Shown: positions 21,389 to 31,828 of the stretch, piece after piece | Position numbering within the stretch: the first letter of the stretch is position 1 | Layout of the letters: every line of letters starts with the position of its first letter | Origin: Hydrangea macrophylla | Taxonomy: Eukaryota; Streptophyta; Magnoliopsida; Cornales; Hydrangeaceae | Length of the DNA stretch: 64,000 bases | Direction: 5' to 3' | NCBI GenBank assembly: GCA_033977485.1 | Contig: CM066984.1 | Span: 106,921,691-106,985,690, forward strand | The notes under the pieces: model-generated | Seen by the model: the letters and a program-made list of their open reading frames with translations, nothing else | Told to the model about the DNA's origin: nothing | Database searches by the model: none | Position numbers and translations under genes: made by a program

Positions 21389-22885
21389 TGTTAGAGAATA
21401 CAATGACAAAAATCCCAATTCCACCAATATAGTGATAAGAGGGTGACCAAGATGAGGCGCAGTTCACTCTCTTGAGACGATACGCGCCCTCTACAGAATT
21501 AAACCGGTGCAGTAGGAAATTGGCACGCCATCTCCGGAATACAACAGCCCGGTCACCCTTGCCGTAGGCCTATCAAATCTGCACAACTTGATAAGCAAAA
21601 GCTTGCCTACTAATGCCTTCTTTACCCAATCAAAACTCAATAGAAAATATATATTTTTATAGATGTTGGTTCAAAACAAGGAAGATAAGCCTTTTTTTTT
21701 TTTGAAAGGTAAAAAGTGAACTCACTCTTCCTATCAAAATATACGTATGTATGTATATATATATATATATATATATTTGGTTCAAGACTTCAATTATTCA
21801 TGAAAGAGTTAGGGCACGTTTGGTACGCAGAAATGGAATAAGGCAGGAATGGAATGGACTCAGGAATAGAATGAAACAGGAATGGAATAGCAATAGTCAT
21901 TACATTCCTCTGTTTGGCTAAGTTTCTAGGAATTAAATGTCAATTACATTCCACTTTGGGTTTTAAACAATCAATTAGTGGAATAAAATCATATTTAAGC
22001 AAAATATTTTATATTTGTACAAAATATTTATGGTACAAACATTCAGTATTATTTATGCAATATTTTGAAATTTTGAATTTTTAAAATATTTTTTAGCCTA
22101 AATAGTTAATATTTAGTTTTTTTTTATGAAATAATATTACATTTTTAACAATTTTAGTCCACCTTATTTTTATTCATCTATTTGCAAAATCTCTTTAAAA
22201 ATTTAATATGTTTGCTAGTTATAATTAAATTTTTTTTAGTCCAATGTTAAGTTTAATAAGTATTTTATGATTTTTTAAGTATGAATAATATTTAATCAAA
22301 ATATTTAATATTTTATAAAAAATTAATATTTAAAAAAAGTATTTAATAATTTTTTAAATATTTTAAATAATATTTAATATTTACATATTTTTATAAAATA
22401 TATTTTAAGAAAAAGTTTTATATTTTACAATTATAGTCAATCCTGTGGGAATGGAATGAGCATTCCTTGGGTTTTGGCAAGGAATGCCCATTCCTGCTTA
22501 AGTAGGAATGACCATTCCAAAAGGAATGCTCATTCCAAAAGGAATGCTCATTCCACTGTATTTGGTCACACCAAACACAGGAATGGAATGAACCCAGGAA
22601 TGACCATTCCATTCCAAGGTGCATTCCTGCCTACCAAACGTGCCCTTACTGTATAAACAAATGCACTTTAGTGAGCTATCAAAAATCTTATCGTTGGCTA
22701 AAAAAGAAATAAAACTGAAAAAGGGTTTAACATTTGAGTCATTGCACAGTAATTAAAGAAGAATCCGTTTGGGCCACTATGACACAAAGCAACAGTCATA
22801 TATATCTTGAATAGCATTATATATCTTGAATAACATTAAGTAATTAAAAGTAATTAACTTAATATTTAATTAAAATAATCCAATA
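21389..22885 (-). repeat. 3' LTR of outer copia, interrupted by a MITE
   Basis: It matches 28241-28579 plus 41151-41484 almost base for base once the MITE and its TTA duplication are removed. The terminus beside the polypurine tract reads TATTGG where the partner LTR reads TGTTGG, a decayed TG end. A (TA)n tract lies at about 21755-21775. Confidence 0.92.
21812..22645. mobile_element. Harbinger-like MITE in copia 3' LTR
   Basis: The 834-bp unit has inverted ends GGGCACGTTTGGTACGCAG and CTGCCTACCAAACGTGCCC and is flanked by TTA (21809-21811 and 22646-22648). The empty site survives in the partner LTR near 41247. The interior is very AT-rich, with repeated GGAATGGAATG and GGAATGCTCATTCC blocks toward both ends. 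It has no transposase ORF. Confidence 0.85.
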
Positions 22886-22901
22886 TTCCCCCACTTATTT
22901 T
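22886..22901 (-). other. polypurine tract of outer copia
   Basis: The minus strand reads AAAATAAGTGGGGGAA directly before the 3' LTR, where plus-strand DNA synthesis would be primed. Confidence 0.75.
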
Positions 22902-23456
22902 AATAAAATAAAAAAATACTCACATATTGGGTAAAGATAAAAATTATGCATAATAGGGGTGCCAATGGCTTGAACCCCCACTTAGTGCTTAACAAATCTT
23001 GCTCCAGAGTCAGTAGTGACAATGTCTTGAACTATGACTGCTTTGGGCAAACAATACATTGCGTCACACACATAAATTTTTCAGCACTCTAATCCAAACT
23101 TCAAAGATAGCACGTTAATGGTCATGTGCTAGATCCCGGCTTCTTGAGCGCTCCAGAGAATTAGCCCCATTCTCATAGGAAGCGGCTCCACTTCCACACT
23201 CAAATAGGTGAGTCTATCAAGGATGTTCTCATGACTCTAACACCCCACTAATAATGGCTATAGAACTCATTAAGAATTGTAAACAACTCAACCTTATACA
23301 CGTTATGAGTTTCATGCACATGCACCATAGGGATAGATAATGAGTGAAACTCGATTTTGTGCATGTCTATCAAACCACTCTATGATTCGTTTTTCCCTCT
23401 GAACCTAGTTCACAGGATCTCTGGGTTCTAGGTAGGGTATCCTCATAGGTGATTTA
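22902..23456 (-). other. 3' untranslated part of outer copia
   Basis: The stretch lies between the end of RNase H and the polypurine tract. No ORF of note was seen. Confidence 0.5.
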
Positions 23457-26400
23457 TTATTCTTTGGGCTTTAGGCCCATCCCCCTCGATGCTATCCAAA
23501 TCTTTTCTCTAGCTAGAGCTTTTGTTAATGGATCTGCCAGATTATCACCAGTTCTGACATAATTCACTCCAATTGTCCCATTACTGATATAGGACCTCAC
23601 AGAACTGTGTTTTCTCCTTATAGATCTGGATTTCCCATTATAATATTTATTTTGTACTCTACCAATTGTTGCAGTACTATCACAATGAATTAAGACGGGT
23701 GGTATTGGTTTTTCCCACATTGGAATTTCAGATAACAAATCACGTAACCAACCCGCTTCTTCACTGGTTGAGGCAAGAGCAATAAGCTCAGCCTCCATTG
23801 TGGACTTAGCTATTATTTGTTGTTTTTTCGATTTCCAACAAATAACCCCACCTCCCAATGTAAATACATAACCAGTGGTAGACAATGAATCACCCGCTAA
23901 GGTGTTCCAATCAGCATCACTGTACCCCTCGAGTACAGCGGGAAACCTTTGATACAGTATACCATAATTAATGGTTCCTTTAAAGTACTTCATTACACGA
24001 GTAATGGCATTCCAATGGTCAATATTTGGTTTACTTGTAAACCTTGCTAATACTCCCACTGCATAGGCAATATCTAGCCTAGTACAGTCAGTGGCATACC
24101 TCAAACTTCCAATGATGCTAGCATATTCCTTTTGATTACAAATATCATTTTCATTTTAAGTAGGAAATAAATATACACTAGCATCAAATGGAGTATTCAT
24201 GGTTTTTCCATCAAAAAATTTATATTTTTGTAAAATCTTTTCAACATAATGAGATTGATCAAGAAAAATACCATTAGAAGTTTTAGTAATTCGCATACCA
24301 AGAATTACATTTGCTTCTCCAAGATCTTTCATATCAAAATTATTTCTAAGTTGCATTTTTGTATTTTCAATAATATTTAAGCTAGTACCAAAAATTAAAA
24401 GATCATCCACAAACAAGCATATAACCACATGATCATTATCCAAAGATCGATAATATATACACTTATCACTCTCATTTGTTTTGAACCCATTTGAAATTAA
24501 ACAATTATCAAACTTTTCATGCCACTGTTTAGGAGCTTGTTTCAAGCCATATAAAGACTTCAAAAGTTTACAAACCATTTTTTCATTACCGGGCATTACA
24601 AAACCTTCCGGTTGATCCATGTAGATCTCTTCTTCTAAATCACTATTTAGAAAAGCAGTTTTGACATCCATTTGGTGAATAGACAGATTTTGAACTGCAG
24701 CTACTGCTATTAGCAATCTAATAGAGGTGATTTTAGAAACAGAAGAAAATGTATCAAAGAAATCAATATCTCCTTTTTGTTTAAACCCTTTAGCTACTAG
24801 TCTAGCCTTGAATTTATCAATAGTTCCATCCGGTTTCAATTTTCTCCTTAATACCCATTTACACACAATGGTCTTACAACCCAGAGGGAGATCAACTAAC
24901 TTCCAAGTTTTATTAGAATTTAGGGAGTCCATTTCATCGTTAATGGCTTCTTTCCAAGAATCTGAGTCGGGTGAAACTAAAGCTTCTTCTAAAGAGGTAG
25001 GATCACTATTCACATTGTACACATAATAATCAGAACCAAAATCTTTTTCAACTCTACCTCTTTTACTCCTTCTAAGGTGATCCTCATCATTATCCTCATC
25101 TCTTGGGTGAGATGTGGACGGTTTAGGGTCCATTCTATTTTCAATATTTTGACCCCCACTATTTCTAGATTTGAAAGGAAATTTATCTTCATGAAAAATT
25201 ACATTAAGAGACTCAATAATAACATTATTATCTAAGTCCAAAAATCTATATGCCTTACTAGTCAATGCATAGTGTAGACACCCCATGAATCCCGGTATCC
25301 ACACATAGCCCAAAAAAGCACATCCAGTAGCTCTACTACCAAGTTTAGGACGGTGTGGGTCCGTAAGTCTTACATAGGCAAGGCAACCCCAAATTCTAAA
25401 ATAATCAATATTAGGTTTATGACCCTTCCATAATTCATATGGTATGACTAAAGTAAGTTTATGTGGTACCATATTTAAAACATAATTAGCGGTTAACACC
25501 GCATCACCCCATAGACTCTTAGGAGCCCCAGAACTAACAAGCATTGCATTCGTCAAGTTTATCAAAGTTCTATTTTTTCTCTCCGCTACTCCGTTAGATA
25601 AAGGAGAGTAAGGTGGTGTAATTTCATGAACAATACCCAAAGATTGAATATAATCTCTAAGACCAAGTGAGTCATATTCTTTACCTCTATCACTTCTAAA
25701 CCTTTTAATCTTCTTACCAAAAAGATTTTCAACTTCCTTTAAGAAAATTAATAATTTTTCAAAAGCTTCACTTTTATTCTTCATAAGATAAACATAACAA
25801 AATTTTGAAAAATCATCAATGAAAGTTATAAAATATCTATTACCACCACGGGTCAATATTCCTTCAAACTCACAAATATCCATATGAATTAAATCAAGTA
25901 ATTCAGAATTTCTTTCCACACTTTTAAAAGATTTTTTAGTGATTTTTGTCATACTACAAGACTCACATTTTTCGAACTCATTTTTTAATCTAGGAATTAA
26001 ACCCATGTTACTCATATTTTTCACATACTTACTATTAACATGACATAAACGAGCATGCCAAACATTAACACAAGAAACAATGTAAATAGAAACATTAGAC
26101 GTTTTATTAATTTCAATGTTAAGCTTAAACATGCCATCACAAGCATAGCCTCTTCCAACAAACATGCCATTTTTCGAAAGTACATATTGATCGGATTCAA
26201 AGACTTGCTTGAAGCCAGCTTTATTCAAAAGAAAACCAGAAACCAATTTTTTCCTTATTTCGGGAGCATGCAACACATCCTTGAGAGTTACCATACGTCT
26301 AGAAGTGAACACAATTTGGACCTTTCCCGAGCCCAACACTTGAGTAGTGTGGGAATCACCAAGCAATATATTTTTTCCATTCTCCATGGGGCTATAGGAT

Positions 26401-26519
26401 TTGAACCAGTCTCTATCAAAGCACACGTGCCTAGAGGCACCCGAATCAATCCACCACCCTTCATTGCCTTCAAGATGGTTTATCTCGGTAATCATAGCCA
26501 CAAGCGGCTCTTCGGTGAC
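23457..26519 (-). pseudogene. copia protease-integrase-RT-RNase H
   Basis: A 781-codon open stretch (26501-24156) encodes the protease motif WWIDSGASRHV near its start, the integrase zinc-binding H..H..CESC region and the catalytic D-D-E core (RSDRGKEYDS; NGVAERKNR). It then encodes copia RT with KAFL-like AFLNSDLEEEIYM, YGLKQAPKQWHEK and the catalytic FVDDLL. A TAA at 24156-24158 interrupts it. The same frame continues to 23457 with RNase H (EGYSDADWN; MEAELIALAS) and a C-terminus ending GLKPKE. Apart from this stop the polyprotein is remarkably open. The missing link to gag is explained by the solo LTR at 26525-27258. Confidence 0.9.
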
Positions 26520-26524
26520 GTTGG

Positions 26525-27258
26525 TGTTATATATATGTATTATATATATAATAGTATTTACTAATAATAGTTTATAATAGGAATCTTTACTATAGCATAT
26601 AGTAGTGTACTATATAGTAGTGTACTTCTTATTTTTTGGAGGGAAAACCAAATTTTCATTTTACCACCAAATATTTGGTTGAAAGGAAATTTAAATTTGG
26701 TATGTTGTCCCACATAGGAAACTTGGAGTAATCTTGTGGGAAAGCCTCTCCTATAAATAGGAGGTGGTTCTTCATATTCTCTCCCAAGCTCCCAAGGGAT
26801 ACCTCACAAGAGGAGACCCATGGAAGAGCTTCAAGCTTTAATTCTTTCTTTTTAATTCTTTTTTCTTTATATATATATTATATATATATATATATAAAAG
26901 AAAGAAAGAAAGAAAAGAAAGAAGAAGAAGAAGATTAAAGTCGAGTGATAACTTTTCTTTCTGTTCTGCTTTCTTCTTCTTTCTATACATTTTTCTGGTT
27001 TTATGTCGGGTGAAATTTGGTGGTTCCAAGACTGCTAAACAGTGCAATTTAGACAGTCTTAAGTTAGGCTTTGTATCCTTGAGATAGATTTCCAAGAGTC
27101 CATTTGCATCATAGTGGGGAAATTACTATCTTAAAGAAAGCTTCCTGGAAGTGCCCTGCCTAACGAATTTGTTTTTAAATTGTTTCTGTTTTCTTTTCTT
27201 ATAATCAGTCTTGTCATTTTTCTTCAAATTTGTTCTTTTCACCATTAGTGTTACAACA
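26525..27258 (+). mobile_element. solo LTR inserted at copia gag-pol junction
   Basis: This 734-bp stretch starts TGTTATATATATG and ends GTGTTACAACA. It is flanked by GTTGG (26520-26524) and ATTGG (27259-27263), a 5-bp duplication with one change. The interior holds CCCACATAGGAAAC and a TATAAATA box at 26752-26759 in plus sense, typical LTR promoter features, plus (TA)n and (GAAA)n tracts at about 26870-26935. Removing it with one duplication copy puts gag and protease in one frame. No internal domain or second LTR is present, so it is a solo LTR. Confidence 0.75.
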
Positions 27259-27263
27259 ATTGG

Positions 27264-28224
27264 CCTGACCAACAGGTTGATGATTCCGGTAACGACAATT
27301 TCTAGCTTTATGTCCTGCCTTTCCACATATAAAGCATACACCATAATAATTATTAGGATTACCTTGATAATTATTTGGTGCTTGCCTTGAAGGGTGTCCT
27401 TGGTTCATCCTTTGGTTAAAATTAGTACCATTATATTGTTGGTTCCTCTTAGGCTTGTATTTCATGTTGTTTTTCTTTGGTTTCATTCTAGCATTATTTT
27501 TTTCAAAAGTCTTTGGCACGTTATTACTAGGAGTAATCAGGTTTACCTTAGTGGCATTTGTACCACTAAATACCTCAGTGTCGTCTTGCTTCCTTGCTTC
27601 CTCTTCAACTCTCAAGCGGGTGATAAGACTTTCAATTGAGAACTCCTTTTGCTTGTGCCTTAGAACCTTGCCAAATTCCTTCCATGCATCGGGTAATTTG
27701 TCGATGATAGCAGCAACTTGCATTTGCTCGTCTACGCGAATCCCTTCGGCTTGAACTTCATGAGCGAGCATTTAGAGATCATACGCTTGAGCCACCACCG
27801 ATTTGTCTCCCACCATTTGAAACCTGAAATATCGACTACATGCGTACTTTTTCGAACCGGCTTCTTCAGCATCATATTTTTGATGTAGTGCTTTCCATAT
27901 CTTTTTTGCAGAAGAATAGGCTCGATCATAATAGTCGTACAACTCATCAGAAAGACAATTTAGAAGATAATTTCTACAAAAGAGATTATCTTTCTCCCAT
28001 TTGCTAACAACTTTTTCATGCGTTGTTTTTTCCTCCTCTGACAGGTCTTCTTTCGTTTTTGGCTTCTTTTCGGAGAGAATATATCCCACGTTTAAGATCA
28101 TGAGATAGAAAAGAGTTTTTTACCTCCACCGCTTAAAATGCTCACCACGGAAACGGAACAGCATGTTGAGGTCTTTAGAACCAACATTAGGAGTAGTAGT
28201 AGAACCAACGCCGGTATTCTCCAT
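27264..28224 (-). pseudogene. copia gag of outer element
   Basis: The start ATG is at 28224 in minus sense. The N-terminus (MENTGVGSTTTPNVG) is followed by a retrotransposon Gag domain with motifs such as FRFRGEHFKRW, KKIWKALHQKYD and [11 protein letters not shown] zinc knuckle [14 protein letters not shown] (CX2CX4HX4C) near 27320 would bind genomic RNA. A TAA at 28120-28122 and a frame break near 27775 disrupt it. The solo LTR cuts the polyprotein just after the knuckle. Confidence 0.85.
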
Positions 28225-28240
28225 CGTATCGTCTCAAAAT
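28225..28240 (-). other. 16-nt leader with LTR-complementary segment
   Basis: Between LTR end and gag ATG there are only 16 nt. In minus sense 28237-28225 read TTGAGACGATACG, and the next triplet is the ATG. The same 13 nt occur on the opposite strand inside both LTRs (28324-28336 and 21472-21484), so the transcript could pair with itself. No TGG-initiated tRNA primer site is present where one is normally found. Confidence 0.7.
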
Positions 28241-28579
28241 TGTTAGAGAATACAATGACAAAAATTCCAATTCCACCAATATAGTGATAAAAGGGTGACC
28301 AAGATGAGGCGCAGTTCGCTCTGTTGAGACGATACGCGCCCTCTACGGAATTAAACCGGTGCAGTAGGAAATTGGCACGCCGTATCCGGGATACAACAGC
28401 CCGGCCACCTTTGCCGTAGGCCTATCAAATCTGTACAACTTGATAAGCAAAAGCTTGCCCACTAATGCCTTCTTTACCCAATCAAAACTCAATAGAAAAA
28501 AAAAATAGAAAATATATATTTTTATAGATGTTGGTTCAAAACAAGGAAGATAAGCCTTTTTTTTTTTTTTTTTGAAAGG
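28241..28579 (-). repeat. 5' LTR of outer copia, gag-proximal half
   Basis: It matches 21389-21730 with about a dozen substitutions and a small A-rich insertion. In minus sense a TATAAAAATATATA sequence lies near 28512-28529, and the LTR ends TTCTCTAACA at 28241. The Tat gypsy insertion splits the LTR after 28579. Confidence 0.9.
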
Positions 28580-29205
28580 TGATGATGCCAAAAATTGGTA
28601 AGCGAGATTTATGCGGGAATATAGAGTAGAAAGAGGTTTGTATGTGGTTCGGCCCCGTTAATGAGGTGACCTACGTCCACGTGTGCGTCTATGCGCTTCT
28701 TACTAGCAGATCACCGGCGGGCCTGGTGAACCAACAAAGACGGGCAGCACTACCAGTAATACCGGCTGGGTGTATGCGTGTAAGTGGTGAGTGCTCTTCG
28801 CAAGTGCTTATATACTTCGAGAGATTATTTTCAGATCCCCTTAGAGAGGACAGGTGGGCTCTTTTATAGATGCAAGAGTCCACCCTTACATGGTAAGTTA
28901 ATTGGATTAGGAAGCCTAATCTAATCATAATAGATCTATACATGACTTTTAGGATAGTTTCCTACGTGGTTCAGGAAACTAATCACCTTTCCTTGACAGA
29001 GTCCGAGCCAGACAAGGAAACGGTCTGGAATGTTCCTCCAAGCTGCCCATGCCAGAGAGCCGACGTAAATCGCGCCCGGGCCGGCTGATTCCCCGAGCGG
29101 TAGCGTCTAACGCGGGGCGCTTGCCCCTAGATCTTCTTCCTGGATAGCCCGGGTCCTTCTGCCACGTGGTTGTTGGACTTTGGCAGGATATTTCTGGACA
29201 TATCA
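28580..29205 (-). repeat. 3' LTR of Tat element
   Basis: 626 bp, same length as the partner at 40520-41145, with differences at 28620, 28730, 28810, 28965, 28972, 29024, 29121, 29141 and 29170. In minus sense TCTATAAAAG at 28861-28870 is a likely TATA box. Confidence 0.95.
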
Positions 29206-29221
29206 GCTGCCCCCCATTTTC
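29206..29221 (-). other. polypurine tract of Tat element
   Basis: The minus strand reads AAAATGGGGGGCAGC directly before the 3' LTR, the expected plus-strand primer. A near copy lies at about 31098-31115. Confidence 0.7.
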
Positions 29222-29725
29222 AAAGTTGATGCGACATCTCGGCGGAGGAAGTTGGAAAATTAAGAATATCTTCCAGATACCGTCCGGGAAAAGACCAGGA
29301 CTCTCATCAGGACGGGGTCGGCCGGGAGTAATCTGTCGGGATACCGACCGAGCGGTGACCCTGCAGGACCGGGCTCCCTAACACCACGTGTCCACCGATT
29401 ATTGATCTGGTTTGGATCCAACGCTGCCAGTTTGGAAGCAACCGAATCGTTCGTATGGCACCCGAACCATCATGTCGTGCATTCAATGCTCACACCGTTT
29501 GAGGCGACGCCCCACGTGCCCGAAGTGACAATTTCGGCGAGAGAACGTATGAGCCGTCCGATCAATTCTGATCCCAGCCGTTCACGATGCCTATATAAGG
29601 AGCACATGTTCAATCTATCATTTACCGCAAGTTAACAGCTGAATCGCCCGAGCAGTTTTTGAAAGTAAAACATTCCCTAACTGATTCCTTTTCTCCATCG
29701 ATTTCGTTCTTCAAGCTTCCCTCAA
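29222..29725 (+). promoter_or_regulatory. promoter-like region of antisense module 1
   Basis: In plus sense, opposite to gag-pol, CACGTG-type cores occur at about 29384-29389 and 29514-29519, and a TATATAA box at 29592-29598 lies about 130 bp before the ATG at 29726. The same layout recurs, diverged, at 31095-31830. It suggests Pol II transcription against the element's main direction. Confidence 0.55.
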
Positions 29726-30820
29726 ATGGCCTCTCACATCGATCTGACATCTGACGAAGGACTGAAAGCTTTCCGAGAGGACTGCGAACTTCCCGACGAC
29801 ATCGGAGTTCGCCCATACGTCGAAGGGGAGGAAGTAGCCTTCCCTTTCGTCCTCATCAGCAGCTATCTGCTGCTTGTTATGGGGCTACGCTTCCCCCTCC
29901 CGGCCTCCTTCTGCGACCTGCTTCAGGGGTTGCGTATTCCGCTTTCTAAGTGCCGCCCCAACGTGGCCCGCCTCCTCTGGGGGATATCAATCCTAAACCA
30001 GCGACTTGGGGTGCTCCTCCGTTCCATCGACGTCGTCAGGTGTTACGTCCTGGGGATTGATCACGGGGGCCCTTATTTACGCCCTGGCGCAGAGGGAAGG
30101 CACCTTGTCCAGGGCTTGGATTTCCCGAACAAGAGGTGGCGCCAATACCCTTGGGTCGTGGTGTCCGGCAACTGGCTGGTGGACCCTGATCTCTGCCCTC
30201 CTGCGGCCTTTGACGCGGAATTGTGCAAGGCGTCCTTTGCTGCCTTCCGCAGTATTGCCCCCTCTGTTGCTGACACAGAGGCCATCGATCGTGCCCTCGG
30301 AGCCGACCTCACGTTCTCGGATTTGTCCGGGGTTCCCGCTGGTGAGGTTGGCGGTGAGGATCCACCGGCGCCCCCTACTGCTGCTGCCTCCGGGTCTCGC
30401 CGCTACACTCGGTCCATGGCCTCCGGTCGGCGTGCCACAAGCAGAGCCGGCCCTTCCGAGGGACCAGTCTCCCTGTCCACCAGCAACGACTCATCCTCCT
30501 CCGGGGATGCAAGCCCGCCACTGGGCCCTTCCCGGAAGGGGAAAGAAAAGGCAGTCGGGGAAGAATCTCAACCCCCACCAAAAAGGAGCCGGACGGAATC
30601 CCCGACCGGTCTTCATGTGCCGAGCTCTTGGACGGGCCTTGCCCTCGGTAACCTAGAGGGTCATCTTCAAGAGGTGGAGAAGCAGACTGCCCGCCTGCAG
30701 ACTAACTCTGTCATGCAGGAGGTGGATGTTCACACCATAGAGCTCACCGTCAAGGATTTGGTGGCGAGGATGACGGCCCTAGAAGAGGAGGTGAAAGCTC
30801 TGAAGGGCAAAGGAACTTGA
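29726..30820 (+). CDS. antisense ORF 1, putative gypsy-type transposon domain protein
   Basis: An uninterrupted 364-codon ORF on the strand opposite to gag-pol. Residues about 10-175 resemble the plant family described as putative gypsy type transposon (PF04195-like), with the characteristic GLRFPLPASFCDLLQGLRI block and FPNKRWRQYPWVVVSGNW. Residues about 210-295 are Ser/Pro/Gly-rich with a basic patch PPPKRSRTES that could act as a nuclear signal. Residues about 305-364 form a predicted coiled coil rich in Leu, Val and Glu. It has a homologous, decayed partner downstream. Antisense extra ORFs are known in Tat elements; their function is not established. The ORF is GC-rich and open while gag-pol of the same copy is broken. 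Confidence 0.75.
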   Translation: MASHIDLTSDEGLKAFREDCELPDDIGVRPYVEGEEVAFPFVLISSYLLLVMGLRFPLPASFCDLLQGLRIPLSKCRPNVARLLWGISILNQRLGVLLRSIDVVRCYVLGIDHGGPYLRPGAEGRHLVQGLDFPNKRWRQYPWVVVSGNWLVDPDLCPPAAFDAELCKASFAAFRSIAPSVADTEAIDRALGADLTFSDLSGVPAGEVGGEDPPAPPTAAASGSRRYTRSMASGRRATSRAGPSEGPVSLSTSNDSSSSGDASPPLGPSRKGKEKAVGEESQPPPKRSRTESPTGLHVPSSWTGLALGNLEGHLQEVEKQTARLQTNSVMQEVDVHTIELTVKDLVARMTALEEEVKALKGKGT

Positions 30821-31094
30821 AGACTCCTTGCCGTTTTTTGCTGTATTTTTTTCTCTTCTTTTTTTTATTTTTACCTGGGAGCTACTATAACTGCCCCCGA
30901 TCTCTGTACAGTTTACTTTTTACTGCAATGAAAAGGTCCTTGAGGCCAACCCTTTTTATCTCTCTGTTCTTCTAACTGTTTATTACTTCTACATAGCCTT
31001 TAGCCTCCAATACCCAATCGGTTTTCGTTGACCGACCTGACTTTCTTTCTGCCCCTTAGCGACTGATCTTTGGAACTCCATTTAACTTTATCGA
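30821..31094 (+). other. 3' region of antisense module 1
   Basis: The segment around ACTGCCCCCGATCTCTGTAC and ATGAAAAGGTCCTTGAGGCC (about 30888-30950) is repeated, diverged, at 34005-34065 after the second module. A conserved 3' UTR is likely. AATGAAAAGG might contribute to polyadenylation. Confidence 0.5.
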
Positions 31095-31828
31095 CACTGC
31101 CCCCCATTTTTGGAACTGACTAGACATGTCATCGGGCAAGGATCAAAAATCAATATTGCTCTAAAAACCGTCCGGGTAACTCCCAGGGATTCGGTTGGTG
31201 CAGAAAAAGGCTAGGGTGGCGGTATCGTGGGCTCGGACCAATTATTGCCACGTGGCAAACGGTGAATGGCCAGGTTAGGATCTAACGATGGCGGAATGAT
31301 CGTAACCGAATCGTTGGTGGGCTAACCGAGCCGTCATGTCACGCATTCAATGCGCGCGCCTTTTGAGGCAATGTGTCATGTACCCAAAGCGACAGTTTGG
31401 GCGGGAAATCCCCTGGATCGCTGGATCTGCCCTGATCTCGGCTGTTCACAGCCTTTATCTAAGGAGTGCTTACCCCATCTCTCGCATCCCTTCCTGACCT
31501 TCTATCTGTTGCTTTCTTCCCTCTTTCCCCCGTCTTTTTTCATTTCAGAGTGAGACTGGAGAGAACGAATCCCGTGAGGTTTGAGCGGGAGTGGGATTTT
31601 TTCCTCCTCAGATTCTGTGCGTTCTTTAAGTCGGGCGGAACTTTAATTCAACTGAACCGAGCGGGTATTCCTTGTGCTGTTCTGGGAGAGTGTTACCGGG
31701 TACTAAGAAGTGCCTATTCGCTGCCGTTCAGGTTAGTGACTCTACCCCTCCTGTATACCAGGCTTGGGGTTTCCGACCCATACTTAGGTCACAGTTTGAG
31801 TCCGTTCCTTGCTTTCGGAGCACCAGCA
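31095..31828 (+). promoter_or_regulatory. promoter-like region of antisense module 2
   Basis: It begins with a second polypurine-like CTGCCCCCCATTTTT and then follows the same order as 29206-29725: ACCGTCCGGG, a GCCACGTGGC box at about 31249, CCGTCATGTCACGCATTCAATG, and a decayed TATA-like TTTATCTAAGG at about 31454-31464. Confidence 0.55.

Noticed and set aside
30006..30656. Second long plus-strand ORF overlapping antisense ORF 1
   Set aside because: Out-of-frame shadow of the GC-rich 364-codon ORF.
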